Source of the DNA: Candidatus Bathyarchaeia archaeon
GTDB lineage: Archaea; Thermoproteota; Bathyarchaeia; Bathyarchaeales; DTEX01
DNA length: 33,907 nt
Assembly: GCA_038868075.1 (NCBI GenBank)
Contig: JAWBXB010000013.1
Location: 1-33,907 of the forward strand
Direction: 5' to 3'
Position numbers and translations under genes: made by a program
Notes under the pieces: generated by a model
Seen by the model: only the letters and a program-made list of their open reading frames with translations
Databases searched by the model: none
What the model was told of the DNA's origin: nothing
Part shown: positions 17,140 to 25,645 of the stretch, one piece after another
How positions within the stretch are numbered: position 1 is the stretch's first letter
Layout: every line of letters starts with the position of its first letter

Positions 17140-17473
17140 AAATCTCCAAAAATAATGATTGAATTCGATATGAATAAATGTTTCCACATAATCCGCATTA
17201 CCTGAATAAAGAATTAAAAAATGTTAAAATTATGTGCTATTAGCCCCTCATATCTGCAATGGTTCATCACAATTCAGTCCGTCCATCGCAAATCATTGGG
17301 GCAAATAAATTATGCTCCTCCGCAAATAAATTCTTTTTTGTCCCTATTTTAGGGTATAAAAAGATATTTTAATATCATGTGCAGAATTGAAGATTGAAAG
17401 TATCTCTATAGTAACATGGAAAGGATTTAATTAATAAACAATTATAGTGGTGGATAACGGGTGAGGAGTCATT
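17140..17473. other. Intergenic region, about 330 bp
   Basis: Spacer between two divergent genes. It is AT-rich near 17340-17380 (probable promoter for the aldolase). I see no RNA gene, long repeat or plausible small ORF in it. Confidence 0.6.
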
Positions 17474-18127
17474 ATGGGGAAGTTTCCGCCATCGCCTTCT
17501 GAGGAAAAATTAAAGGAGGAGATATGTAAGGTTATGAGGAGACTCTTTAATAGAGGTTTAGTTTCAGCTCTTAGCGGGAACATTAGCGCCCGCCTCCCCG
17601 GAGCCAATGAGTTTTGGATAACTCCAAGCGGCATTTTTAAAGGAGAGATTGAGCCAGAAGATTTATTAAAAGTGAATTTGGATGGTAAAGTTATTAGTGG
17701 ATTTTTGAAACCCTCAGTAGAGACACCCTTCCACGCAGTAATATACAGGAAAAGAGCAGATGTGAACGCCATTATACATAGCCATAATCCGATAGCAACT
17801 GGATTAGCATTGGCTGGAATAGAGATTAAGCCAGTGACTGTTGAGTCGGCTATTATTGTGAGGAAAGTTAAGATTGTTCCATGGGCTCCTCCAGGAACAG
17901 ACAAATTAGCAAACCTTATCGGCGAATACATTGGGGACTCCAGAGCCCTAATACTCATGAATCACGGTGTTGTAGGTATTGGAAGAGATCTGCTAGAAGC
18001 TGAGGCAATTGTTGAAGCATTAGAGGAATCTTCAATGATCCAATTTATTGCATCATTGTTTAGGAGGGATCTTCCAGTTATCCCAGAGGAAGATATAAAA
18101 ATTAATAAGGAGAATATGGGCGTTTAA
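17474..18127 (+). CDS. Class II aldolase/adducin family protein (FucA/AraD-like)
   Basis: Zinc-dependent aldolase or epimerase of 217 residues that acts on phosphorylated sugars or related hydroxy-aldehydes. Zinc ligands are visible as HSHNP (His102, His104) and NHG (His164). The catalytic acid is Glu83 in SVETPFH. The GNISAR segment (35-40) binds phosphate, and WITPSG (48-53) is typical. The exact substrate (fuculose-1-P, ribulose-5-P, methylthioribulose-1-P and others) cannot be told. The start at ATG 17474 follows GGTGAGG. It is monocistronic or followed by a long spacer. Confidence 0.9.
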   Translation: MGKFPPSPSEEKLKEEICKVMRRLFNRGLVSALSGNISARLPGANEFWITPSGIFKGEIEPEDLLKVNLDGKVISGFLKPSVETPFHAVIYRKRADVNAIIHSHNPIATGLALAGIEIKPVTVESAIIVRKVKIVPWAPPGTDKLANLIGEYIGDSRALILMNHGVVGIGRDLLEAEAIVEALEESSMIQFIASLFRRDLPVIPEEDIKINKENMGV

Positions 18128-18286
18128 ACGGCTCACACACCCCTCCCACTCATAAGTGAACTCCCTAAAAACTGAAATAATCTTAGAAGAAACTTAAGAA
18201 GAATTCAGATTGATATTGATATGGAATCAATATGTTTGTAGGCTAGTTTGAATTTTTACAATAAATTTATTCTTGTTTAAACATTC

Positions 18287-18305
18287 CATATAAAATTTTT
18301 ATATG
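18287..18305. promoter_or_regulatory. Perfect AT-rich palindrome over the TATA box of the ECF S-component gene
   Basis: Two 9-base arms, CATATAAAA and TTTTATATG, surround a central T. The right arm contains a TATA-like box whose expected start site (about 18327) lies just before the ribosome site and TTG start at 18341. The overlap is what an operator for a repressor would look like. No cognate regulator can be named. Confidence 0.5.
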
Positions 18306-18340
18306 TTTAAGTAAAACATCATTATAAGCGGTGTCTAGTA

Positions 18341-19156
18341 TTGATTAGACAACCAAAATCCTTAAGTATCGTTGCAACTGCTATGTGCGCGGCTCTGTAT
18401 GCTGCTGGATCCTATGTAACTGCCAATATTCCATCACCATGGGGCTTTGGACAGTTTAGACCAGCTGTTGTTATCCCAGCCTTCTTTTCAGTTCTTTTCG
18501 GTCCATTACCGGCAGGTATAGGTGCGGCAATAGGAACTTTAATTGCGGATTCGATTAAGCATGGAGGATTATATTTTGGAAGCTTATTCGCAGCTGTCCC
18601 AGGAAATTTCTTTGGCTTCTACGTGTTTGGTAGCATTTGCAGGAGATTCAGCTGGAGGAGATTTATTATCGCAACCAATGTAACACTTACCTTAGCAAAT
18701 TTCTTAACCGCCTTCCTATATCTCTATGTATTTAAGTTTCTGTATATGCAGGCTCTGAAGGTTAGTTTCACAGATATATTGACTCTATCATTTGGTCTAA
18801 CAACTTGGTGGTTTGTAACAATGCTCCCATTTGTCTTAATGATTACTCCACTTCTCATTAAAGCGGCTTCATTAACAATACCGTCAATAGTGCCCGAGGA
18901 TGTTAGAAGAGGAAGCCTAAATAATGAATTTCCGAAGGCTAGCTTTGGACTCTCACTCTTGATTCCTGGACTGATACTTTTCGTACTTGGGCTTTTAGTT
19001 ACATTCACCGATCTAGGCAAAATGATAATGACGGTAAATAAGCTTTCAGGGATAGACCCACTACAAATACTCCTCTATAGTAGTGGAGTAACATTAATGC
19101 TGCTTGGATCATACCCATTGATTAGGCAATTTAGAATAACAAGTATGAGTAAATAA
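18341..19156 (+). CDS. ECF-transporter S-component-like membrane protein
   Basis: Polytopic membrane protein of 271 residues. The first 190 residues fit substrate-capture (S) components of energy-coupling-factor vitamin transporters: a leading helix with a small-residue motif (ATAMCAALYAAGSYV), FGQFRPAVVIPAFFSVLFGPLPAGIGAAIGTLIAD, then FGSLFAAVPGNFFGFYVFGSI. An extra C-terminal pair of helices (about 205-260) is unusual for S components. It starts at TTG 18341 after GGTGTC. No EcfA or EcfT partners are nearby, so shared modules elsewhere would be needed. The vitamin or other ligand is unknown. Confidence 0.7.
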   Translation: MIRQPKSLSIVATAMCAALYAAGSYVTANIPSPWGFGQFRPAVVIPAFFSVLFGPLPAGIGAAIGTLIADSIKHGGLYFGSLFAAVPGNFFGFYVFGSICRRFSWRRFIIATNVTLTLANFLTAFLYLYVFKFLYMQALKVSFTDILTLSFGLTTWWFVTMLPFVLMITPLLIKAASLTIPSIVPEDVRRGSLNNEFPKASFGLSLLIPGLILFVLGLLVTFTDLGKMIMTVNKLSGIDPLQILLYSSGVTLMLLGSYPLIRQFRITSMSK

Positions 19157-19247
19157 ATGTTAAAATTCGCGTCCTTACGTAAGTGCTCATAATTATCTTA
19201 TTGGTCTCCTCGGAAAGTGCCCAAGATCTGTTAAGTTCAAAAAGTTT

Positions 19248-19270
19248 AAATTTAGGATATGCCTAAATTT
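19248..19270. promoter_or_regulatory. DtxR-type operator, perfect 9-bp inverted repeat
   Basis: AAATTTAGG and CCTAAATTT separated by ATATG. It sits immediately before the ribosome site (GGAGGA) and TTG start of the DtxR-family gene. It resembles the TTAGG..CCTAA cores bound by DtxR/MntR/IdeR repressors. Autoregulation and control of the whole metal-transport operon are the natural reading. Confidence 0.75.
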
Positions 19271-19284
19271 TGGAGGACTAACAT

Positions 19285-19728
19285 TTGAGTAAAGTATTGA
19301 CTAGAAGGGAAGCAGAATATCTCAAGACTATCTTTAATTTACTCTCTAAGAAAGGCTCTGCTGGAAGCCTCGAGATAGCAAATAGTTTAGGCATCTCATG
19401 TGCAACTGTAAGTGAAACACTCAAGAAACTTTATGAGAAAGGCATGCTTGTGAGAGAGCCTTGGAGAGGAGTAGTTCTCTCGGAACTTGGGCTTAGAGAG
19501 GTTAACAGAATTATTAGGAATCACAGAATCTTCGAGACATATGCGCATAAGTTACTTTCAGTCAGCCTAGATGATGCATGTGAATGCGCATATAGGGTTG
19601 AATTATACCTTTCTGATGAAATTGTTGACTCCATGTGTAGGGTTCTAGGACACCCTGAGAAATGTCCTCATAACAGAGATATTCCACGGGGGATCTTATG
19701 CTGTTCAAGAAAGCAAATTTCGCAATAA
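19285..19728 (+). CDS. DtxR/MntR-family metal-dependent transcriptional repressor
   Basis: A protein of 147 residues with an N-terminal winged helix (5-65: EYLKTIFNLL..ANSLGISCATVSETLKKLYEKGMLVREPW) and a DtxR dimerisation/metal domain. Metal-ligand positions are seen in the order DDACECAYRVELYLSDE and LGHPEKCPHNRDIP, corresponding to the Glu/Cys/His sites of MntR and IdeR. There is no C-terminal SH3-like domain. It should sense Mn2+ or Fe2+ (possibly Zn2+) and repress the transporter that overlaps its 3' end. It starts at TTG 19285 with GGAGGA upstream. The next gene begins 31 nt inside it, so the two are translationally coupled. Confidence 0.92.
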   Translation: MSKVLTRREAEYLKTIFNLLSKKGSAGSLEIANSLGISCATVSETLKKLYEKGMLVREPWRGVVLSELGLREVNRIIRNHRIFETYAHKLLSVSLDDACECAYRVELYLSDEIVDSMCRVLGHPEKCPHNRDIPRGILCCSRKQISQ

Positions 19729-20729
19729 TCGCTATAATACTCTTTTCTCTAGCTGGACTTAGAATCCCTACTATTTTCTCTAGTCTAGAAAATGGGATAG
19801 TGAGAGTATCCGTCTCAATCGAGATTCTTAAGTCAATAATTTCTCCAATAATTAGTGGGGTTGGGGAGATTCACCCGATTATTTCAGGAGATATTGAGCC
19901 GCACAGTTTCACGCTTACACCAGACGCCATTGATATTGCACGGGAATCAGACCTAATAATTATAACTGGACACATGAAGTGGGAGGAGGATTTGGTTAAT
20001 CAAGTTGCTAAAGAAAGAGGCGTCAGCGCTGACTCGATCTCTATAAATATACTGAATTTAAATGGGATTAGAATACTTAATCTTAATGGAGAGAGGAACA
20101 TTCATGGCTTCTGGCTTCTGCCAGACAACGCTCTCATAATAGCTAAAGAGATTAAGGAGAGGCTCCTAAAGTTAAAACCAGAGTTATCTGAAAAGCTCTC
20201 AGATAATTATGAGGCGTTTGAAAAGAAGATCTCTAATCTTAAAATTTTCCTCCATAATCTTCTCAACAAATATGATTTATATAATAGGAGTGTTGCAATA
20301 GGCTTTTACGCTGAGCATTATATTGCTGAATCCATGGGTTTAAAAGTTGCTCACCTACTCATAGGTGAGGAGGAATCAATACGCCCAGAATCTTTAAGAA
20401 GGATTTATGAGGGATTCAAATCGGGAGAATTTTCATGCATAATAGTTTCTGATACAGCGCTGCTTATGGAGGGTATTCAAAATGCTCTTGAGAAGATTTC
20501 TAAAGAAACTGGCTGCCCAATAGCCTATGTTCTCACAGTTTCATCTAATGGCATTGAGGATTATGATGCAATAATGTATTATAATGCTGGGCAGGTTTAC
20601 GGCGCTCTCCTCTCAAAACATGAAGCGGTTTCCAGTAGCTCCAATATTTATCTTCTTGTCATTATTTTTCTCCTCCTAGCAATTATTTTTGAGACAGCTT
20701 TATTTTTTAGGGGGAGGATTAGGCTATGA
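19698..20729 (+). CDS. Metal ABC transporter substrate-binding protein (cluster A-I, ZnuA/TroA-like)
   Basis: Metal-binding lipoprotein-like or membrane-anchored receptor of 343 residues. The N-terminal hydrophobic segment (about 5-24) is a signal or anchor. Ligand regions fit the family: IEPHSFTLTP (first His), NIHGFWLLPDNA (second His), GFYAEHYIAESMGL (third site) and the final Asp region (GIEDYDAIMYY). A second hydrophobic helix at the C-terminus (about 317-336) is followed by basic residues, so the protein is probably tethered outside the membrane at its C-terminus, as many archaeal binding proteins are. The metal is not readable with confidence; the DtxR regulator favours Mn or Fe over Zn. 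Confidence 0.88.
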   Translation: MLFKKANFAIIAIILFSLAGLRIPTIFSSLENGIVRVSVSIEILKSIISPIISGVGEIHPIISGDIEPHSFTLTPDAIDIARESDLIIITGHMKWEEDLVNQVAKERGVSADSISINILNLNGIRILNLNGERNIHGFWLLPDNALIIAKEIKERLLKLKPELSEKLSDNYEAFEKKISNLKIFLHNLLNKYDLYNRSVAIGFYAEHYIAESMGLKVAHLLIGEEESIRPESLRRIYEGFKSGEFSCIIVSDTALLMEGIQNALEKISKETGCPIAYVLTVSSNGIEDYDAIMYYNAGQVYGALLSKHEAVSSSSNIYLLVIIFLLLAIIFETALFFRGRIRL

Positions 20730-21505
20730 GTGAAAATATAGTGTACGTTAAAGATGTTTCCGTCAAATTGAAGAATCGTATAGTGCTGGATTCTGTTGGA
20801 TTCGAGATTGAAAAGCCATCCCTCGTAGTGCTTGTTGGTCCGAATGGTGCTGGAAAAACAACTCTCTTAAAGACTCTATTGGGAATAATTAGGCCATTTA
20901 AGGGGGAGGTTAGGGTTCTAGGTTTGAATCCATTTAAAGATGGTTTGAGAGTTAGAAGGCTTGTGGGGTATGTTCCTCAAAAGGATAGGGTTTCTTATGA
21001 GACCCCGTTAAGGGTTGGTGAAGTTGTTTTAATGGGAGTATTGCTGAGAAGGGGTCCGCCAAGGCTAATTTCTAGGGAAGATATGGAAGCCGCTATGAAA
21101 GCCCTAGCATACTTGAATATGGAGGATAAATGGGATTCCCTATTTAGTGAGTTGAGTTGGGGTCAGCAGAGAAGGGTTCTTATAGCTAGAGCTTTAGCAT
21201 CTAATCCATTACTACTACTTTTGGATGAAGTTTTCACCAGTTTGGACTTCGAAAGTCAGGAGAGATTACTCGCCCTCCTTAAGATGCTTAAAGAGGATGG
21301 TAGAACAATCATTATTGTTGAGCATGAACTTGATCCAATAATAGGTATAGCTGATAAAATTCTGGTTTTGAATAAAAGCGTATGCCTATATGGGGAGCCG
21401 CATGAGGTTCTAAGCGAGGATAAGCTAAAGCCAATTTATCCATGCCTAAGAACAGTTGAAAAAGAGGGGAGACAAATATTTATTTTAGGTGATAGGCATG
21501 CTTGA
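20726..21505 (+). CDS. Metal ABC transporter ATP-binding protein
   Basis: ATPase subunit of 259 residues for the metal importer. Walker A is GPNGAGKTT (about 38-46), with a Q-loop at GYVPQKD, an ABC signature LSWGQQRR (a variant of LSGGQ with Trp in place of Gly), Walker B LLLLDEVFTSLD and the switch His in IVEHE. The ATG overlaps the stop of the binding-protein gene (ATGA type), and the permease start lies inside its own 3' end. This gives a tight regulator/receptor/ATPase/permease operon. Confidence 0.95.
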   Translation: MSENIVYVKDVSVKLKNRIVLDSVGFEIEKPSLVVLVGPNGAGKTTLLKTLLGIIRPFKGEVRVLGLNPFKDGLRVRRLVGYVPQKDRVSYETPLRVGEVVLMGVLLRRGPPRLISREDMEAAMKALAYLNMEDKWDSLFSELSWGQQRRVLIARALASNPLLLLLDEVFTSLDFESQERLLALLKMLKEDGRTIIIVEHELDPIIGIADKILVLNKSVCLYGEPHEVLSEDKLKPIYPCLRTVEKEGRQIFILGDRHA

Positions 21506-22310
21506 TCCAATTATCTTGAGAGCTATTTTAGGCATATTATTTGCATCATTATCTACACCAATCTTAGTCATAATGCTCTTGAGAGGCTCACTATATATAA
21601 CCCCTGAAATATCACATGCCGCATTAGGTGGCGCGGCTTTAGGAGTCTTAATTCAAATGCATATTCCAGTTCTATCTGATCCATTCCCCATAGTTATAAT
21701 ATTTTGTATTGCAACAGCAATTTTTATTTCCCATGCGGGAAGAAGTAGCCAACAATCTCTGGGAACAATGCTCAGCGTGTCGTTAGCTATAAGCGTAACA
21801 CTTTATGCGGTTATAAGGAGTTGCTTCCTTCCAGCGGAGAAAAGGGTGATTGTAGACGGATATCTGATAAGTGATCTGCTGCTCCTTTCAGACATAGATA
21901 TGCTGAGCTTAGCGGTGGCATCGACAATTGCAAATATGGTGACACTGGTATTTTATAGAGAGTTTATCTACATATGCTTCGATATTGATACCGCCGAGGC
22001 GCTCGGATTAAGAGTCAAATTATATGATTCGCTGCTCTTTTCAACATCAGCCGTGGCTGCCGCTGTAATTACTAGAGCGGTTGGCGTGCTGCTCTCGGTT
22101 ACGCTTCTTATACTCCCAGTTGCCGCCTCAGGTATTCTAACAAGAAATGTGAGCAAAATGATCATAGTATCATTCATAATGGCAATACTATCTGGAGTTA
22201 TAGGAATAGCTCTGTCCCTTCAATCTAATATGCCTACAAGCGGCGCAATAGCAATTACATCTACAATCCTCTTTATGCTAATTTATTTAATTAAAACTCA
22301 AAAACAGTAG
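21498..22310 (+). CDS. Metal ABC transporter permease (ABC-3 family)
   Basis: Membrane subunit of the metal importer, about 270 residues with around eight hydrophobic helices. ABC-3 hallmarks are present: the N-terminal GSLYITPEISHAALGGAALG (the S-x-x-x-H-x-x-x-G type) and FDIDTAEALGLRVKLYD, then AVGVLLSVTLLILPVAAS. The start is placed at ATG 21498, preceded by GGTGAT (4 nt), rather than GTG 21489. It overlaps the ATPase gene by 8 nt and is the last gene of the metal operon. Confidence 0.93.
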   Translation: MLDPIILRAILGILFASLSTPILVIMLLRGSLYITPEISHAALGGAALGVLIQMHIPVLSDPFPIVIIFCIATAIFISHAGRSSQQSLGTMLSVSLAISVTLYAVIRSCFLPAEKRVIVDGYLISDLLLLSDIDMLSLAVASTIANMVTLVFYREFIYICFDIDTAEALGLRVKLYDSLLFSTSAVAAAVITRAVGVLLSVTLLILPVAASGILTRNVSKMIIVSFIMAILSGVIGIALSLQSNMPTSGAIAITSTILFMLIYLIKTQKQ

Positions 22311-22557
22311 TCGCAAAATTATTTACATCAAACTCTAAGTCTCCTACCAATCATGGATACTGGTGAGATGCCTGCTATCACATTAAACTCTATGCTAAGA
22401 ACTCAAAGGAGTATGCGAGATACGCCAAAACTAAAGGGTGTTGATGCGAGAGCACGAAGATCAACCATCGGCTTCCTAAACCACCTAAAGATTCTGACTC
22501 TTCAGAAGTAATTAATACCCTTCGTAGATACGCAAATCTCCATCTATCCCTTTATCC

Positions 22558-23418
22558 CTAGGAAACTCGATCTCCCCTCTGATTTAAAAAATCGAGGATT
22601 TTCTTAGCTATCTCCATAAAGGCTTTTGATGCTGGTGAATATTTATTCTCGGCGATAAATGGTTTACCTTTATCCGAGTTTTCGCATATCTTTTGATCTA
22701 TTGGTATTTTTCCTAAGAATGGGATGTCCATTTCATCGGCTATCTTCTCTCCTCCTCCAGACTGGAATATGTCGACTCTTGCCCCACAGTTTGGGCATAT
22801 AAAGCCGCTCATATTTTCAATTACGCCTATAATTGGTAAGCCAAGCGTTTTAGCGAAGTTAACAGCTTTCTTAACAACTATCTGCGATACCTCGGATGGA
22901 ATCGTAACTATTATAACCCCATCCATCTCAGGTAACAGCTGCGCTACGCTCAAAGGCTCGTCTCCGGTTCCAGGAGGTAAATCTATCAGCAGTAGGTCGA
23001 GCTCTCCCCAAACGATCTCTGATAGAAACTGGCGTATAGCGGTCATCTTTAATGGTCCACACCAGATAACAGGCGTATTCTCGTCTGGCAAGAGGAAATT
23101 CATTGAGACAACCCTAATGTCGAATGGACCGACCGCTGGGAAAATTCCGGGTGGACCAACCTCCAGCCTACTGCCGCTTAACCCAAGCATTTTCGGTATG
23201 CTTGGTCCGTGGATATCGGCATCCAATATGCCGACTTTATAATTGTTCATGGCGAAAAATATTGCAAGATTAACGGTTATGGTGCTTTTACCAACCCCGC
23301 CCTTACCACTTATAACAGCAACCTTATGCCTTATCTTCCCCATCCTAATCCTCAAAAGTCTCTTCTGCTCTTCAATGGTTCTCCACTCTTCCTCCGCACT
23401 CTCAGTCTCGCCGCTCAT
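22558..23418 (-). CDS. Mrp/NBP35-type Fe-S cluster carrier ATPase
   Basis: P-loop scaffold/carrier of 286 residues that binds a [4Fe-4S] cluster between subunits and delivers it to target proteins. Walker A is the deviant GKGGVGKST (about 40-48). Other landmarks are ILDADIHGPSIPKMLG, DLLLIDLPPGTGDEP and the cluster-binding pair CPNC (in MSGFICPNCG). The start is set at ATG 23418, which has GGTGAG 4 nt upstream; the longer open frame would run into the divergent regulator gene. Only 85 bp separate it from that gene, so they probably share a control region. Confidence 0.94.
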   Translation of the reverse strand: MSGETESAEEEWRTIEEQKRLLRIRMGKIRHKVAVISGKGGVGKSTITVNLAIFFAMNNYKVGILDADIHGPSIPKMLGLSGSRLEVGPPGIFPAVGPFDIRVVSMNFLLPDENTPVIWCGPLKMTAIRQFLSEIVWGELDLLLIDLPPGTGDEPLSVAQLLPEMDGVIIVTIPSEVSQIVVKKAVNFAKTLGLPIIGVIENMSGFICPNCGARVDIFQSGGGEKIADEMDIPFLGKIPIDQKICENSDKGKPFIAENKYSPASKAFMEIAKKILDFLNQRGDRVS

Positions 23419-23503
23419 CTTTCTCACCGGTTTATTGAAATAAAATTTAATTTGTAAATTATTTAAATACTTTATGTTTAGAAAATAAACTGGTGAAAGA
23501 AGA

Positions 23504-24073
23504 ATGGATGAAGTTGATAGAAGAATAATTTCCGAGCTCCAGATAAATGGTAGGGTAACATTAGATGAGCTTGCCAGGAGCACTGGTTATACGAGTATGG
23601 GGGTTAGGAAGAGACTTCAGCGATTATTTGAGCAGAATGCCATTAAAGTCTCAGCGTTGATGAATCCCTTCTATTTCGGGCTTTTCCCAGCGATAGTTCT
23701 ACTTGAGGTGGATAGTGCTGAAGCCCTGCAGAACCTTCTTGAGAGATTCAAGAATTGCCCAAGAGTTATTCAAATATTTAGGACTTTAGGCGGATATAAC
23801 CTAATAGCTATCGTTTTAGCGGAGGATCAGAACACATTAGAGAGTATCTCAATTGAGAAGTGCTCTATTAGAAGCGGGGCTGGCATAAGAAGATCAGAGT
23901 TCTATCCGGTAAGCGACATATATTTTTCGCGTTTTCTTCCAGTGAGAGAATACCTTGCCAGCAAGAAGGAGAGAATTGCGCCGTGTGGGGTCAACTGCAA
24001 GCCATGCGCAAGATATATTGATATGAAATGTGTTGGATGTCCGGCAACAGTTGACTATAGAGGTCCATTGTAA
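23504..24073 (+). CDS. Lrp/AsnC-type regulator with C-terminal cysteine motif
   Basis: A transcription regulator of 189 residues. The N-terminal winged HTH is at 1-50 (DRRIISELQINGRVTLDELA, then GVRKRLQRLFEQNAI), and a RAM-like ligand/dimer domain spans about 60-145. Unlike ordinary Lrp proteins it ends in five cysteines, C-x3-C-x2-C-x7-C-x2-C (161, 165, 168, 176, 179), in a short ~25-residue tail. Such spacing could hold an Fe-S cluster or zinc. It faces the Mrp Fe-S carrier across an 85-bp gap and precedes the broken metallo-hydrolase gene by 12 nt. A redox or Fe-S-status sensor is the inference; nothing here proves it. Confidence 0.8.
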   Translation: MDEVDRRIISELQINGRVTLDELARSTGYTSMGVRKRLQRLFEQNAIKVSALMNPFYFGLFPAIVLLEVDSAEALQNLLERFKNCPRVIQIFRTLGGYNLIAIVLAEDQNTLESISIEKCSIRSGAGIRRSEFYPVSDIYFSRFLPVREYLASKKERIAPCGVNCKPCARYIDMKCVGCPATVDYRGPL

Positions 24074-24085
24074 GGGAGGGGCTTC

Positions 24086-25041
24086 ATGAGAGAGGCTAAT
24101 CGAATTTTGGGCTTTAGAGAAGCTGAGAGGGTAGAGATAGTAAGTCTTATGGATAATACTATAGATCTTCTATCAACATCTCCAAGGGAGGAGGTTAAGG
24201 GCTTCAGGGATTGGGTTAAGGGAGCTTCACGCTATCCTATAGCTGAGCATGGCTTCTCAATGCTTATCCGGATATTCGGTGGTAACAAAACCCATAGCCT
24301 ACTCTTCGATGCCGGAGGAAGCCCACGTGGCGTAATAATAAACTCTAGGAGGATGGGGATAAGCCTGGCCGAAGTGGAATGCATAGTTTTATCTCATGGT
24401 CACCATGATCACTTCGGTGGCCTGCCGGCGGTTGCTAAAACCATAAACAAGAGTGGTTTGCCAATTATAGTTCACAGCGATATGTTTAGGAAGAGGGGTA
24501 CTCTTAGCTCAAGTGGGATTATAAATAAATATCCGGTTTTCCCTAAGAGGATAAAGTGAAACCAGCGAAGTATGTTGAAACAAAGCAGCCATATTTAATA
24601 GCTGATAGGCTAGCACTTGTTACTGGCGAAATCCCGCGAACCACATTCTTTGAGACCGGTTACTCACAACATAAAGCTTTTATCAATGGAAGATGAGAGC
24701 CGGATCCATGGATATGGGATGACCGCGCATTGGTGATCAATGTTAAGCAGAAAGGCTTAATCATACTGTCCGGATGTAGCCACGCTGGAATAATAAACAC
24801 GATGCTTTATGCGCGGCAGATCACTGGTATAGAAACGATCTACGCTGTTTTAGGTGGCCTACATTTAGCAGGGAGAGATTTTGAGAGCCGAATAAATCAA
24901 ACAGTAGAGGAGCTGAGAAAAATAAAACCGCATCTTATAGTACCCTCACATTGTACAGGCTGGCGTGCAGCTCACGCAATACTTAATGCTATGCCAGATG
25001 CATTCGCTTGGGGTAGTGTCGGGAATCTTTACATAATATAA
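24086..25041 (+). pseudogene. Broken metallo-beta-lactamase-fold hydrolase (COG1237-like)
   Basis: The two halves of one protein lie in different frames. The first (24086-24559) has the zinc signature SHGHHDHFGG and ends at an in-frame TGA. The second begins around 24556 in the -1 frame, continues YVETKQPYLIADRLALVTGEIPRTT, hits TGA at 24694-24696 where family members usually have Trp (in the ...EPDPW segment), and then runs to 25041 (LSGCSHAGI.., LGGLHLAGR, PSHCTGWRA). Joined, it matches the COG1237 group (relatives of RFA-P synthase-linked hydrolases). A 1-nt deletion plus a nonsense change make it a probable pseudogene, though a sequencing error could explain one of the two. Confidence 0.8.
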
Positions 25042-25252
25042 ACGAAGTCATGAATCACTGTCCCATAATAGTTGATTAAGATGATGCATCCGATACACTA
25101 TTTGTTTACATCAACCTATCAAAATTTGGTGGTTACCGTGGGCGCGTTTAGATCTGTCCAGAGCTGACTCATGAGAGCGGAAAGGCTTACTTAGGGTTAT
25201 TCTCCTATTCTCCAAGAGAAATGAAGGTTGACTCTCAGAGACTGATGAACCA

Positions 25253-25645
25253 TTACATTGTGAAATAGGAGTATAGCCTTATATCCCTACCTATCTCTGA
25301 CCTGACAAAGTTTATAATGTCTTCGTCGCTGATATACATGTTGCCCAACTTATCAACTCTCAACTTTATTCCAGTCTTCTTCAGCTTGTCTCCACTGGCT
25401 GTGTCTATAAAGACATACTGTGTGCCAGTGACTGGTAGAATCAGCCTAAGACCAGTTAAATGCCTAGCTGGGACACCCATCTCAATCCTATAGGCTAATT
25501 CCTTAGCATCATATTTCCTGATTAGTCGTTTAAACTCTTCCCAGGAATAAACTCTGACTATTTTGCCGCTCAAAGTAGCTTCCCAAACCTGAAAATTTGG
25601 GAAAAAGATTATTTTAGGTTTAAGCTCTTTCTGCAGTTGAAACAT
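25253..25645 (-). CDS. Conserved-looking hypothetical protein, coupled to ferredoxin gene
   Basis: A soluble protein of 130 residues with mixed alpha/beta composition. I recognise no family. Visible pieces are an N-terminal strand region (PKIIFFPNFQVWEATLSG), a helix (SWEEFKRLIRKYDAKELAYRIEMG) and a C-terminal ISDEDIINFVRSEIGRDIRLY helix. There are no catalytic motifs or cysteines. It starts at ATG 25645, 37 nt inside the ferredoxin-like gene, so it is translationally coupled to it. Confidence 0.65.
   Translation of the reverse strand: MFQLQKELKPKIIFFPNFQVWEATLSGKIVRVYSWEEFKRLIRKYDAKELAYRIEMGVPARHLTGLRLILPVTGTQYVFIDTASGDKLKKTGIKLRVDKLGNMYISDEDIINFVRSEIGRDIRLYSYFTM

Noticed and set aside
22311-22557. 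Possible decayed ORF between the metal operon and mrp (YAKNSKEYARYAKTKG)
   Set aside because: A short fragment with a stop inside and no family recognised; not supportable as a feature.
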